Positions 1 to 14,800 of a stretch of 64,000 bases of DNA are shown here, piece after piece. The stretch lies in NCBI GenBank assembly GCA_004352715.1, contig SCFE01000036.1, positions 514,218-578,217 of the forward strand. Direction: 5' to 3'. Below the pieces are notes generated by a model. It saw only the letters and a program-made list of their open reading frames with translations, made no database searches and was not told the origin of the DNA. How positions within the stretch are numbered: position 1 is the first letter of the stretch; each line of letters starts with the position of its first letter. This DNA comes from Hofstenia miamia. Its lineage: Eukaryota; Xenacoelomorpha; Acoela. The position numbers and the translations under genes were made by a program.

Positions 1-1721
1 AGTTAATGTGGGGGTAAAAAAACTATAGAACACATAACACAAAAACTAGTAAAAGTATATGACTTCCATGACGTCAGTAAAACACCACCGGCAATATCCA
101 CGACGTCTCAGGTCAAAGGCCACCCCTCTCGACCAATCAGAAAAAAGTGGAACGAAATGGACTTATTATTATTATACTACTTATCTAATTAATTGAATGG
201 TTATTTGTATATAATTTAGCTTTAAAACATGAGATGATATAATAATGCTCCACTGAAAAAACCCATCTCTCGATGCTCAAAATTCTCTGATTAAAAACAC
301 CACACGCACATTGACTCATGTATTTCTTATCTCGCAAACAGTATATGCTATTTAATTGATTAATGTTTACAAGTGTGCTTAGCTTCTACAATAAGACAAA
401 ATGATATATTCTCCACAAAATTGAAAAATGTCTCCCCGAGACTGTTGAAATCTTATACAATAAAACAGTATAATTGAAATTAATTATATTTTGTTTAAGG
501 TTTATTTAGATTCCCATGTGTTCAAAAGTAAAAAGTTTTCCATCATCAACTGATGAAAGAATGACTCTTTGACGCTAACAAATCTCATACAATCAATACG
601 GTAAAAGAAATTATTTATATATATTTTGCTATGGTTTATTTAGTTTTGCCAACTATACAAAGTTCGCCATTGCTGATGATTTGTTTTAAAACATTTATTC
701 TGTTGTTTTTCTATCAGTATAAGAAGAATTGTTCCCGTCATATAAAACAATTTCCTTTAATTACTCACTCGTTATTAGGTGACACAATTTATTGTGATAT
801 TTGATTTTAAATGTTATTTAGTCTCCACGTGCATTCTGTATGTATTCGCGAGGCTGTTAGCAGATAACCATTTGCGTGTATTGTCTCCTAATTCTTACAA
901 CATAAAGCCAGTTATCTCTGATCTCAACGTATTATGCTCAGTGGGGAAAGCAGACATTGAATTACACCAGTGTCAGTGTTAATCATGGAAGGCAATTAAA
1001 TCAATCACGGAATGTATTACCCTTTATATTCGTTAATATCAATTTCTCTGGCCTACAATAATACTTAAAATCTGTGTTAATTTGATATTTAATATGTCAA
1101 AAGAGTCTAAAAAATCTTGACTTAGATTATTATTTGCATACGCACGTGACGTAATTATTCTCCATTTAATTTTGTGGATGCAAAACTCTTATACCGTGCT
1201 TAGATATATTTTGTTAGGCGTTATGTGATTCTCGACTCTCCCATCAGATGAACAATGCTTATCCAAAATTATCTATGCATGGGAAACGAAGACAGCAGTT
1301 GACGAAAATATATGAACTCACATCAACATTGGCGATGATAAACTGATACAATAGACAAATTTAATAGTGTAATTTACCATCATAAGTGGAATGTGTATAT
1401 AGGAATGTAAATCATTACAGAAATATAAATCACTTAAAGATGTGACTCAATTTAATAATCTTTGAGACCTTCTTTCAATAAAGAGGACTATATTTTTGAA
1501 GCAGGATTCTTAATAACTTTATAAAGTCCACTACACAAATTTTGTAAACATTTAATGCGGGAATTTTCTGACGATGCTAATTAATAGCAGAATATATTGG
1601 CAACTATGTTTTTTATTTAACTTATAAGAATTCTTTTCAAATGAAGAAATTTCAGTTCATTTAATTACCTGTATTATGAAATTTATCTATAGTTTCAACC
1701 AAGGCAATCGAAAATTTTCAA

Positions 1722-1726
<5 letters not shown>
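1..1726. other. Intergenic, nothing recognised
   Basis: AT-rich sequence 3' of KCMF1. The only ORF of note (779-982) has no recognisable domain and a non-ATG start. Confidence 0.6.
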
Positions 1727-1758
<32 letters not shown>

Positions 1759-1790
1759 TTGTTAAGTTAGTGGAAAACATTTTGANGCAA

Positions 1791-1921
1791 CAAAAGATCA
1801 TTTTAAAATATTAACAAAGAACAAACATACCAAGATCACTGAAGCATTATTAATAAAACAACAACGAAAAAAACTTTTAAATAGACAATTAAACCATGTT
1901 AGCATTCTTAAACTTTTCTAA
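1791..1921 (+). pseudogene. Penelope-like element, C-terminal end of GIY-YIG ORF
   Basis: In frame +, HFKILTKNKHTKITEALLIK and LNRQLNH end at TAA. This resembles the C-terminal end of GIY-YIG endonuclease ORFs of Penelope-like retroelements, which typically read DHF.I...K...I.E.LLI....P.LN. Only the last 40 or so codons are present because the contig begins at the N at 1786. No RT is visible. Confidence 0.6.
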
Positions 1922-1944
1922 ACTTTCCCTCTATACTCTATATA

Positions 1945-1985
1945 TGCACTGACGAAGCTATACGTTTGTAGCGAAACATGTTTGC
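1945..1985 (+). ncRNA. Hammerhead-ribozyme-like motif at Penelope-like 3' end
   Basis: CTGACGA at 1949-1955 fits the CUGANGA box and GAAA at 1973-1976 the second box. Between them GCTATA and TGTAGC form a 6-bp stem with a CGTT loop. One extra A (1956) sits between box and stem, and stem III is not obvious, so it is probably degenerate. Penelope-like elements are known to carry hammerheads. Confidence 0.4.
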
Positions 1986-2053
1986 GGAATAAATCTTTCA
2001 TATATATATATATATATATATATACATTTGTTAAGTTAGTGGAAAACATTTTG

Positions 2054-2996
2054 ATGATGACAGTAACATGCAAAACATCTCAAAATGATGGGTTTCTTAC
2101 CACAATTTGTACAACTCAAAAATTTCAATTATGAACATTGATTTAACATCAAAGAGGATTACACAGAGAAGACGATTAAAAACTAAGAAAAATCCAACTA
2201 AAGATTAGATTTGATAAAATACCTCATACTAGTCTTGTACACAAACTTAGATTTCAATGTTTTATGAACATTTGTAACTTTGGTTTCTAGCTACCTCACT
2301 AACGGACTTATGTGAGCATACAAGATGCTGCAGCAGTTGTAAAGTAAATGTTAAATCAAGTATGACTAAAGGTTCCATATGACATGTGCACTCTTATAAT
2401 TCAGATGATATGTCCATAATAATACATCAATCTTATGATGTTATGTGTCAACAAACTAGCAATCAGAATGGTTTTCATTGCAACATGTAACTACCAGTAT
2501 TATTATCATTGCACTAAACACTGATATCTAATAGTTTAAGCAATATTTTGCTACAATATGACACAGAATGCATGCCACCATAATTCATAATCGAAATTCT
2601 GCAATCTAAATCAAGATGATCTTTGTGAATGTACCCAATGTTAATATTTTGTTCACTTTGTGCGTTTTAGTCATTCAATAAATCACAGAAAAATTGAAGT
2701 ATCTGTATTACAAAAAATTTATACCTTCATAATTAAACCAATGCCATTTAGAGTACTAATGAGTCTTAATTACGTGAAGCTGAAAAGAAATTCAATACTA
2801 TTTAAACAACTACAAAACTGAATTTAAACTGCAAAAACAATGTGCAATGACAACACAATATATCTTAAAAAGTGTTGTATTGTCATCTCAATTTGCAATT
2901 GACATTAGAATGCATTTGTATAATTTACAATAACACATTTTAGAATTTGTGTTAAGAAATAAAAAGCACCAATTTGCCACTATGTGTGAACAAAAA
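2054..2996. other. KCMF1 3' flank/UTR, nothing else recognised
   Basis: AT-rich. It must contain the KCMF1 3' UTR at its right end. I cannot place a poly-A signal with confidence. Confidence 0.5.
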
Positions 2997-3225
2997 TTAA
3001 GATGGTGAATTAAGATCACTCTCACTGTCCAAATCTGTTAGATCAAATTCCAAAAAGTTTTTTTCAAGGCTGGCAAAGCTATCGTGATCTAGCAAATTTG
3101 ATTCCGACCCTAGTTGGTTTAGCTCCAGTTCAAGAGATGTGTTAAGGAGATCTCTAACCAAATCAATCTGTTCAGTTAATTTGGCTTCTACATTCTCACT
3201 ATCACCAGTAGCAGAAACTTCTTTT
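2997..3225 (-). CDS. KCMF1: KCMF1 coding exon 6 (C-terminus, stop)
   Basis: Enters in phase 2 after TATTTAG and encodes about 76 residues. These include an amphipathic stretch (EQIDLVRDLLNTSLELEL) and an acidic Asp/Glu/Ser end, closing with NSPS and TAA at 2999-2997. It is shorter than the vertebrate tail and only loosely similar to it. The frame is open throughout and the splice phase matches. Confidence 0.85.
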
Positions 3226-5771
3226 CTAAATAGGTTATATTAGAGTAAACGAGAGTAAAAGCAACAATCCACAAATAAATAATTACTTTATTCCCCATCA
3301 AATAAGAATATGTATGAAAACAAATATAAGCCTAAATTTAACAATGTCATATAAGCTAACAATTGTTTTACTACTATTTATAGAAGGTGTGGTAAATAAC
3401 AAACCAATCATCAGGTTATTGATTATGAATAAAACTAGAGTAAAAAACTAATCAGCAAAACATTACACATTGAAAAAAATCTTAGTATTATCCCTCAGAT
3501 ATATATCTTGTACTACTTTGAATTTATGAATGATTCGTTTATCTGTATAAGTAAAATTAAAATCCTTTCACAGTTTTCCTTTTAGACAGCAACACTTTCA
3601 ATAACATTTAAGTAATAATTATACAAATATAATCCTGAAAAATTGAAATGTTAAAAGAACAATTATAAAATAGTTACGAAAAATGTTAATCACAGTAAGT
3701 TCGGACGTACATTTTCGTGAGTGTCAATAGATGATTAGTCATGTTGGAAATAAATTTGACTGATTTCAAATTATACTAATAGCTACTGAATTTAACATAT
3801 TTTTATTCATATTAAAGAAGCACTGCTATTGTATATATCACAATTAGATATATTTATTTCCACCTCAGGAAACTTGGGTATACATTTAATATAAAATAGA
3901 TTTTGGTAAAATCTATATAACTCCGTCAAATTCATTTAAAACTATTTCACTGGGACTTAATGTTACAACAGATGCTATTATCATTCTCCCAGATCATAGC
4001 ACTAGAACTAAAAGCGACTTTAAATATAATATGAAATAAGCAAATATCAATAAAAAGGTTACCCTTTCAGTAGAAAACGGGGGTCAAAGACTTCTGAGGT
4101 GTTGCTCTCGCTGGGACTGATGTCATCTGAAGCAATAGGAGCAGAAGTTGTTGTCGCTGAACGATTGGATAATCTTGGTATTCTGGATATTTGATCACGA
4201 GCTGATCGCATGTGCTCACGTTCGAGTTGTAACTGCCATTGTAATTGTTGTAATTGAGAAGCAGTTGATTGTAATGTTTGACTGCCACTCCCTGGTCTTC
4301 TTACACCCGATAACTGCGACAGCAACTCTATAATTACAGGAATAGATGCTGTTTAATTCTTAAATGCATGGCATGCGCCGATCAGCACCAAAATCTTCCA
4401 AAACTTTGAATTCAGACATTTTAGAGCTGATTATATTATTACGAGTAAAGATTTGAGGTGCAATAAAAGCAATTTGCTCAGGATAATATTTGAATCTATT
4501 TAATTGCTAAGGCCTAAGAGGCCTATATCATGCATTAACTTAATAAATATTGCAAAATAAGTCTATAAAAATGCTAATGCATTAAAATTTGATAAGACAA
4601 ATAACATGCAGTGGGATTATGCTACAGCTTGCAAATTTTAATTTCAATTATTGCATTGCTAGTTACATTTCACATGTGCCAATAACTATAAATGTAATTG
4701 TACATCAATGTCATCTCTGCAACCTCCTGAAATGTACTAATAATTCACATACTAACCATGTTGATTTTGATAGGCTAGATAAGAAAATGTCTGCAAAATA
4801 TTCAAAAAAAGTCAAAAACTAAGTCCAGAATTGCATTTTAAGGTCTATTTTTTCAATATTTACAAAAAAATTTGTGACTCACGTGATTACTACTGTGATG
4901 TCCCCCTCCGTCAGAAAATCCTGGGTACGCCCCTCCTAGCACTTGCATAAATATTCGACCAATTACAATTTTGCATCTGCGCTGTTATTTTAGGAAGCAA
5001 CGAAATATATTTCATATCGAATTTGGTTCTGCTCTGACGAATAGAATATTTTCTCTACAGAAATTTGATAATGTATTTGCGATATACTTGTTTAATTTAA
5101 TTTAGAATTTATTAATTACGCTTTATATTGTTGATGTATCAACCGAAATTGTCGAATGTCGCCTTAATCGATCAGCGAAAACAGTAAGAATTTAGCAGAT
5201 GCCTTAAATCGGGAACTGTTGTTGAAAGTTGAAAATATTTGTGCAAACACAAAGTAAGCGGTGATATAAATAGCTTGAAAACAATTGTGAATAAAAGTGT
5301 GTGGGGGGAGGGTGGGGACTCCTGGTAAAAAATGCACTTTATGGGACGTATGTGCGACGATCTAATCGCGTCTAACTCTGATGCACAATGCAATCTTGTA
5401 GGTATTTTCTAGCATAGAATACTGTCTTCAGCGTATCTATAATGATAAAGAAGAATCCCCAGCGTATCAATAAATTGAAGCATATATATATATATATATA
5501 TATATATTCCATAAACCCTANCCAGCCGATATTAGTCTGTTACCCACATCAATCACAGACAGCTTTAGAAAAAGTAATAATGAGGAAGAAAATATTGTTG
5601 TAAATGTAAAAAAGGATATAATCAGAACAAAATAAATCATCAATTAAAGCAATATTAAATTAAACATTGCACAAATTTTTGAAAGGTGTTTTTATCAAAT
5701 CTTCAAAATTAAAAAGTCCTAAAATTTTGTTTAGCTTCTTTATTGAATTTAAGGAGGAACACAATTTGAAA

Positions 5772-5805
<34 letters not shown>

Positions 5806-8800
5806 NNNNNNNNNNNNNNNNNNNNNNNNNNNNNNNNNNNNNNNNNNNNNNNNNNNNNNNNNNNNNNNNNNNNNNNNNNNNNNNNNNNNNNNNNNNNNNN
5901 NNNNNNNNNNNNNNNNNNNNNNNNNNNNNNNNNNNNNNNNNNNNNNNNNNNNNNNNNNNNNNNNNNNNNNNNNNNNNNNNNNNNNNNNNNNNNNNNNNNN
6001 NNNNNNNNNNNNNNNNNATATATATATATTTAGGGCCAAAAAGATGCGACCAACAATATTTAATACGAAAAAAAACGTTTTTGTCGGTATAATGTACTCA
6101 TTTATCACTGAAAATGTTTTTATTTGCAAAGCATCATGAATAAAGTTGTAAAAATATAAAACTTGGCTAATACTTCGTATGAAATCCTCAAACTTTCATT
6201 TCAGGACACTGTCAATTCTTCGTGCCATTGAGACAACAAGAGACTCACAGTATTCAGCTTTTATAAGCCGGCACCATGCTTTCTTTATGGCTTCTCCCAG
6301 ATTTGCCAGCAAGGTTGGTCTCTTTTTAGCAACTTCTGCTTTCAATTTCACCCAACAATTTTCTATCGAATTAAGATCCGGTGATAAACCTAGCCATGGG
6401 GAAAGGACATTAATGGCATTTTCTTGAAGCCATGCTTTGAATTTTTGCCTGATGGCAAGGCGCCCCGTTATGCATAAAACTATCACAGTTGCTAATTTGA
6501 AACCAATTAGATAAGTTGTTTTTCAAAATTTTAAAGTAGTTGATTTGACTGCCTCACCTTGTGGTAAAAGGTGCAAACCAGCACGACCATTGGCAGTGAT
6601 TGCGCCCCAAATCATAATTGATGGACAATTCCTAACAGAAAGTGCAACATACCGGATATTAAAGCGTGAGTTTGGTGGACGTCGAACAATGACTTTATGT
6701 GGATTCAACTGCTTAACTTGACTTTCGTCTGAAAGCATGCGGCGTTGCCACTCAACAGTCCAATCCGTATGTGCTTTGCAGAATTTGAATATTCTGTTTA
6801 GAAAGGCATGGATTTAATGCAGTACGATACGATCGAAGATTAAAGTAATTAACAAGGCGTCTTCTAATTGTACGGAAACTCACATTGACATTTGGAGGCA
6901 GTTCCGTAAGAATTTGTGAGTTGAAATATTTTGCTTGTGCGCAGCTAAACGGCGTACCATGTTGTCGGTTTTTGTTGATGTATTTCGAGGTCGTCTACAG
7001 GATTTTCCAGCATTGATACTACAGTTTGCCTTGATGTGTTCAATAATATGAAAGTTGTCTTAGACATCTTCAAACGTATAGCAATTGCTCGTTTCTAATT
7101 GCCATCTTCCATTAAAAGTTATATTTGAGCACGTTTTACAAGGGATGTTGTAGCCATAGTTTTAAATTAATAATGTTTGAGATACACATCATATTAATTT
7201 ACATATACCAAATGTGATCTTTTCCTATTGTTTGACAACTACGCAATCTTATTTGTCTAATGTGTTGCATCTAACGTACAGGATGTGTTTATCTATACTA
7301 ATTATGAGTGGTCGGATCTTTTTTGACAATAACTGCATATAATTAGGAACCGAATAATTTTATTGATACATCATGAAATACATCAATAACTAAATCTGCC
7401 AAAATATAACTTTTGGTCTGTATATTAGAATATGTGAATAAACATATTTAAATATTTCGACTTGATCCTAAATATTTAAATATTTTCAAGTTTATTTATT
7501 TAAACGCCATCAAAGTCAGTTATTTATAAATGATTATTGTAAGAGCAGAGACATTACCAGCTAAAGAAGCTTACTTTTTGCTACATGACTTATCCATACA
7601 TTCAAATCAATTTTGGTTACAATATAAATTTGCCAAAATCGTCTACCATTAATCAAATAAAAATTCGGCATGATTTCCGTTATACAAAAGACCATGGCGT
7701 AGAATTTTATTCGTTCTGCATGTTAATTTAACCAATTACAATGGTTCGTCTTACATGAACCTATGTAAGGTTTACTATATAATAAAATATAAAGTTGTTG
7801 CCAAGTGAGGACTAATACTGGTTTTGATAATAACGAAACATAATTATCTATATTCAACTCTACACCGCATGGAGAATGTAATATTTAGTATTTTTTCAAA
7901 AAAATAATATATGCCAATAAATTTACTTAAGTAGAATATTGAATAGAATTTTCTTACGATTTTTTTGCCTACTAGACTAAAGTCCTACTATAAAGTAAAA
8001 TATTTAAATTTGGTAATCTTAAATCTAAAATTTAATGTCACCAGCACTTCCTGAGCTTTTGCCATGGACCAAGTTCTGCTATGGACAGCACCCGATACTC
8101 CTCCACACACTAGGTTTTTTAAGTTCTGAAACAGGAGTCCAACGGGACGACCCGCTTGGTCCTTTTCTTTTCGCGCTTGCTCTTAATTCTATCCTTTTTT
8201 CTTTGGACCCAAACAATGAGTTGAAGTTCCATGACTAGTACCTGGATGATGGGGTCTTTGTTGGCTCCAAATCCACTATAAAACACGTACTCAGTGTCCT
8301 TTCCTCTCCGCAGGCCACATTAGGTTTGGAAATCAAACAGGAAAAGTGCAAAATGTTCAGCTGTGAATCCCTGGATGACTTTCCTACCGATATGGTCAAG
8401 TCAGACACGCCTTCATTCGAATTGCTTTGTACCCCAATAGATGAAAAAGATTTCTGTGAACAATGCATTCGCAAGAAACGTAAAGCTGCTGCCTCCTTAC
8501 TCAAGGAAATTGGAAATCGGGGAGATCCGCAGATTTCACTTCAGCTTATCCGTACCTATGCTGGTTTTTGTAAACTCAGTCATCTGGCCCGTACAACGCC
8601 CATTAACAGCTCAATTGGTGCCTTACAGGAGTTCGATAATGACATAAGATCTTGCTTTGAACAAAGTTTCGTCATAGAGACCACCAATAGGTCTTGGAGT
8701 CAAGCACAGCTGAGTCATCGATTAGGTGGTCTCGGGCTCCGCAGACATGCCGCTGCTGCTTTCATTGAGTCTTACTCAAATGCCATGTATAATGCCAATA

Positions 8801-11800
8801 ACGATTTTCAGCAATTACAGGAGACCATAGAAATTCCAAGTCAGGCATCATGTCAGAGAAATGGCCACTCGGTCTTGATAGCTCGCTTTGTATGAAACAA
8901 AAGGACCTCCCAGCTGCCAATGACTTCAAACTTCTTTATAACAATAGCTCTGTTGCAGACAAAGCCCGTCTTCTTTCTATATCTGCCCCTAGGGCCAACT
9001 CTTGGCTCAAAACAACGCCTTCTACAGGCAATGGTCTCTCTTTCACCCCTAAGGCCACTGTTAGACTAGTGGTTGGTTCAAAAGTGATCTGTCACATTTT
9101 GATTGAATCGCATGTCTAACCACCCAAGATAATTAGCGATGTGACGATCATAAGGAAATCGAACGCGCTCGACAAATCACTTTTGAACCAATCACTAGTC
9201 TAACCGTGGCCTAACAAGATGCGGACTCTTGTTCTGTGGTGGCTAAACGCCACCGAAAGGGCCCTCGTGCCTGAACCGTACTAGAGAGTAACCTCCTCGT
9301 GGTGGTTCCTGGAGAAGCTACTTTCCAAGGCGAAAGCCAATGGGTGGTGCTGAGCTAATACTTGACGGGCCCGTCGCTTTGCGGAGTCCCGAACCAAGAG
9401 TGGACGTTAAACAATAGGGTATAAGAAGGTGCCGCCATGTGTGNNNNNNNNNNNNNNNNNNNNNNNNNNNNNNNNNNNNNNNNNNNNNNNNNNNNNNNNN
9501 NNNNNNNNNNNNNNNNNNNNNNNNNNNNNNNNNNNNNNNNNNNNNNNNNNNNNNNNNNNNNNNNNNNNNNNNNNNNNNNNNNNNNNNNNNNNNNNNNNNN
9601 NNNNNNNNNNNNNNNNNNNNNNNNNNNNNNNNATAGGGTATAAGAAGGTGCCGCCATGTGTGCTATGCGCATGTGGGGGCGGTAATGATGATGTGAGACT
9701 GTCTGGTAGTTTGTAGAACAGACGGCGACGTCTAAGCATTAAATTGCTGCTGGTTCCCAGTGTCATAGAGTGCGTCTATGAGGGCAGTAATACAGAGATT
9801 TTTCTCTGTCTCTGGCCTCTAGAAAGGCCTTGGCCAGCATTTGCCGTGCCTTCCTATGAGGGAGCCTTGCTCTGTCATGGGTTTTAGTGCAGACAGTAGA
9901 TGCTCACGAGTTACCCAGTTAGTAGCCTTGGTTGGTGAAAGCTGGAGCAACCCTCTCATGAAGCTCAGCCTTTGGCTTCACTCCTGCTGATAAGACTCAA
10001 CACAGATCAGCACCTGCGTGCCAGGGGTCGCCAGAGGTCAAGCATGATTAAACCGGCCTTAGTGGTACACTTCTAGGGGTAGTTCCGGATTTTGATCTGT
10101 TGACACACACTCTTCAGTCTGTCGACTGGTAGAGTAACCCCGAAAAAAAATTGTCCTCGCTGTCCAGGTACTAGCCTTGACAAATTTGGCCACCATGCCC
10201 TTACATGTAAATAAGAGTCTGATGTTATAGCAAGACACAACAAACTCAAAGACGAAATTGCCAATTATTTCAGGAGAGCTCTTCGTAATCCCCAATTAGA
10301 GACCGGAGCAGGTTTAAGGCACGAGGCTCGAGCTACAAGGCCCGCCGACATCCTTTTGCCAAATTGGGAACTTGGTCGTGCTGCCGCTTTCGATATTACA
10401 GTCGTTCATCCGCTCAATCCAAACAATATTCCATCAGCGAGTATGACTGTAGATTCAGCAGTTGCCCACGCCGAGGAAACTAAGAGAAACGCCAACTCCA
10501 ATAAATTTAACGAATTAAACTGGATCTGTGTTCCAGTCGCTGTGAGCACTTATGTAGAATGGGGCGATACTGCATCAAAATCGCTCTCCAAGATAGCATA
10601 CCGCTTGGCAACTAAAACTAATACCAAGCCCAGTCAAGTGATAACGGGTATCTACATCAGATTAAGCGTAATCTTGATGAGAATTAATGCTCGGGCCATA
10701 CTGTCTCGGTGTCGGGAAACGCTTGGTGTTCAGGAACTAATCATTGGAGGCGATCCTACCACTGATTATTCAGTTCAACTTTTTATTTCATCTCCCGTTT
10801 TTTTTCAAAACTGAAACGTTCCATGGCGGAAAAACGCTCTTATCTACTGTCAATTCTAGACGAAATAGAAAATCCTAGACTCAATTTTGTAAAGACTTTA
10901 TTTAATAAACTCACAATGAAGCAGATGATTGAAGATTGCTATCGCAGCAAGATTTCAGACTTGCAATTTCGTTCAAAACGAAATTGAGATTTTTAATTAA
11001 TTTCAATTTGTGATTAAGTTGATTTATCTCTATCGTGTTTTGAATTATTGGAAATAGATAACTGTCCCAATTCCAAAATTATTTTTCGTGATTCGTATTT
11101 TAATGCGTTTCGCTATGCATAATTGGTATATAATATTAAAAATGATCTTGGCATTACTGACAGTAATGTTAGAAACTCCACCACCTTTCGTTTCAGTGTC
11201 AAAGTAAATACCTTGTGTGCTTACTATGATAGAGCCTTTGAAAACAGTTTGCGTTCCCTCATCCCTCGAGCCTCTGCTTTTCTTCGACAAGGTTGAATAT
11301 GATGTTTGCGCGATGCGAGCTACACCCTTGCATAAATTGTCACTTGGTGACTAGAATTCGTCTCAAAGATGGGACAAAATGTCACAGCGACAAAGTAGTC
11401 TGGTTTGATCAATTAAACTTTCTATGCTTAGATCTAATTAACTTGACCTTGAGACTACATTGTAAAATTTTTTCAGGAAAACTCAAGATGCGCCTAAAGC
11501 TACTGCAAACAGCACATTTGTTTTACCCGAGGATGAATAGCAAAAGCAGGAAGTACTCTGTATATATGCATTTCAATCTCAAAGCTGAATAATAATACGG
11601 TTATTTCAAAGTGACAATAACGTGATCAGAAATCAGTTCGAAGAAATCTGTTCATTTTGCAATTTATCAACCATTATGAAAGGAATACATAATATTCAAA
11701 AAATTGAAGGTTTCAGTTTTATTGCAAATTGTTCAATCCACTGCTAAATGTATTAACAGTTCCGACCACCTGATTGTGTTTGAACATATCCCAAGGTCAT

Positions 11801-14800
11801 GGAGTACGTCAAAGAAATGGTGGTACAAATTATTTCTGATATGTGACGCTAGGGGTCTCATTCACAACATTAGGATTCCAATGCTTTGTAACCCGATACT
11901 AGAATCGGTTTCCGATTATAATTTATAATACAATAATTTAGAAATTAATGGCCTTAAATGGTGAACTACGCGAATTAATAATGCTTAATATAGTGGCGAA
12001 GTATATTTTGAAAAAAAGATATTTTTATGTTTTCAAAATTTGCTGTAATATTTGCTAGCACTACGATAATCTCGAATCTAGACTGTTACATTATGTAATG
12101 TAATAAATATATTCGCATAAATCAAGAAAGAAGAGCGGATGCTTTCAATTAATGAAAGTAAATGTTCAAAAATAAGAATTTAAGCAACGTCAGTGTTTCT
12201 AAATGATCATCTCACGTCACAAAACAATTTGCACATGAAATAATGAGTGATTAGCACAATGTCAAATGCGCATCTGCTCTTGCGTTGATAGTTCATTAAT
12301 TTTACTTCATTGTATTTCAATAGGGTCATAACTACGCATTCATAGAAGGCCTTACAGTAGGTCACACGGACGCAAATAGCAGGAATATGTAATTATTATC
12401 AGGAGGCGTTCATTCAATTTATATATCAGTCACTGTTAAAAGACATTAATTCTTAGTTTCGGAATTTATGGTTTCTTCGAGACGAATCTGATTCAAGTTT
12501 GAAATGAACACAAAATTACTTTTGTGTTTTTGTTCTGAAATAGAGACAAACTAGTTGATTCCTTTGGCGTTAAATAGTCCTGATTTAATACTTCTCGCCA
12601 AATTGACTTCTGGATTCACCATCCCTCACCAAAACAATGTTTGCATTGCTAACAACTGGCAAATAATTGTCAGCCGTTGTGATTCAGTCCGTATAAGCCT
12701 ATTGATAAATTCTCAAAAACATCGACACAAATTTTGTAGATATCCCATGACTTGATGGATTTTCAAATAGATTTCTTCAATGTATTGTGATTTCTGAAAC
12801 GTTAGAGAGAAATTTCAAGAAAATTTGTACAAATTCTAAGTCTTGTATGCTAAAATCAAATTCTATCGTACTCTACACAAATGCTTATACCCGTTGTTAA
12901 TTCGCCTTCAACACTGACATGTGAGAAAATCAATCAGATGTTCACATTTACAATGACACAATAAATCACATGACACGCACAGAATGGAAATTATTCTTGA
13001 ATCACAGAAAAAATCAGTTGTGAAATATAGATCGATCGTGGAATAGAATTTTACTGGAAAAGACTAGTATATAATGAAGTAATAATTAAACCAGTATTAT
13101 CATTAATAGTGAGTTAAGAATAAAACTCAATGCAAACAATGGAGATACTTGACTAGTAAAATTAACGTTGTATTTGCAAATAATCTTGGTGTTAGACACT
13201 ATTTTGATAGCTAAAAATAATATTTTAGTTTAACCATGATGTACTAGATGTTTTAATTACACATCATACCAGCAATTGGGTCAAGAGAATCTCTCGCAAT
13301 AGATGGCGGCTGAGAGTTAGACTGAGGTGTGGTCGATGTTGTAATTGAAGAGCTTCCAGTTAACTGAATGTTGCCTCGACGACGCATGACCGGTCGACTT
13401 TGATGAAAAGGTCGCCGCCTTGTCGACAGGCCTTCTTCGGCCACTGCATGGTATGAAGGAGGGTGAGATGATTGTTGCGAAGGTGCATGTATACGAGCTA
13501 AGTGGACCATGTAATCATCGGTGACGAAATTTGGATCGCCAATGGGATGTGATGCACAAATTGGGCATACCTAAAAACAATTTGAATTAAAACTACAGTA
13601 ATACGACGAAAAAATGATTTTTTTGTTAGCGACATACCTACTCTATGTGGGAATTCTATTTTTAAACTAAAGATAAATGACTACGTTCATTGACATTGCA
13701 ATATTAATTCAATTTTGGCAACTTAAGATATACATAGACTTTTGATAAATAAATAGCCAATTGCATAAATTAACAATCTTGTCATATTAATGTTAATTAA
13801 GACACCTGGGTTGAATTTTTTTATAAAGGTTAAACAATGCAGTAAAAATGCTTATAAAGACTAGCCCCATAACCTAAATATAGCTTGTATTACAAGTATT
13901 GTTTCGAATTATGACTGACAGTATATGAAATGCAACTGGACGGAATCAATATTTCGTTATTATAATGACAACAGGAAAACCATCTTACAAGACCTAAAAC
14001 CGAAATATTTGAGTTTTTCAATCACAATAAATATTAAAAATGGACTGGTTTAGAACAAAAGTATGAGTCAAAATATCAACTTTTTAACTATAAAATACGA
14101 GAAAATATATGAGTCGTCGTGAAAACAAATGTTTTTATATACTCATATACTTAACATCCTTTATATATGTTCAATCGGTAGACTGAACTACTAGGACCAT
14201 AGCAAAGCGATATTATTAAATAAATTACAACAGAATAAAATGAAGTTAGGCAAATGGTTCCTTTAATTTAACTGTTCTCACGATTGCCGTTTCATTGATA
14301 TCAATCACAACTGAATTAAGGGGAATCATAAGTCAAAAATGAGGAAATATGACTCAACTATTCAAATTTTCTTTTTTGCACTTTTTTAATATTACGATGT
14401 CTGCCAAAGATTTTGCTTAAATATTTCCTGGTATAGAAGCCTTTAAATGATTATATTTAAAAGAAATATCGAGCTATCTAATAAAAATAATTAATTTTGG
14501 CCAATATTTGGGAGTTTTCAGTTCATCAAAAAATATGTCACGATCAATTTATTTCTAAAACATAATACATCATCTGGTAGCGACATCTATCATGAATTCA
14601 AATAACGCAATCTCAACTATGATAGATACACCTTAACTTTGTAAACAATGATTTTATTGACTGTATTTTATGCTGTATTTGCCTACTGACGCGCTAAACT
14701 TTAAATAACCCCAGAGCTCATTGATCTAAAAATGTCACGTGATAATTTAAATTAGACATGTGGTCATTTTGTGAAGTGTGACTGGCTTCTCAATACTTCC

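Larger units (their letters stand above)
1727..2053. repeat. (TA)n-flanked direct repeat spanning a single-N contig join
   Basis: The same 40-odd bases, (TA)n followed by a unique segment, occur at 1727-1785 and 1999-2053 on either side of the N at 1786 and the intervening element tail. Either a real flanking repeat or a contig overlap that was not merged. Confidence 0.6.

Noticed and set aside
779-982. 67-codon ORF
   Set aside because: Non-ATG start, no recognisable family, chance length for this composition.
5667-6129. ORFs over the (TA)n tract and N run
   Set aside because: Frames consist of Tyr-Ile repeats and unknown residues with no supported ends.
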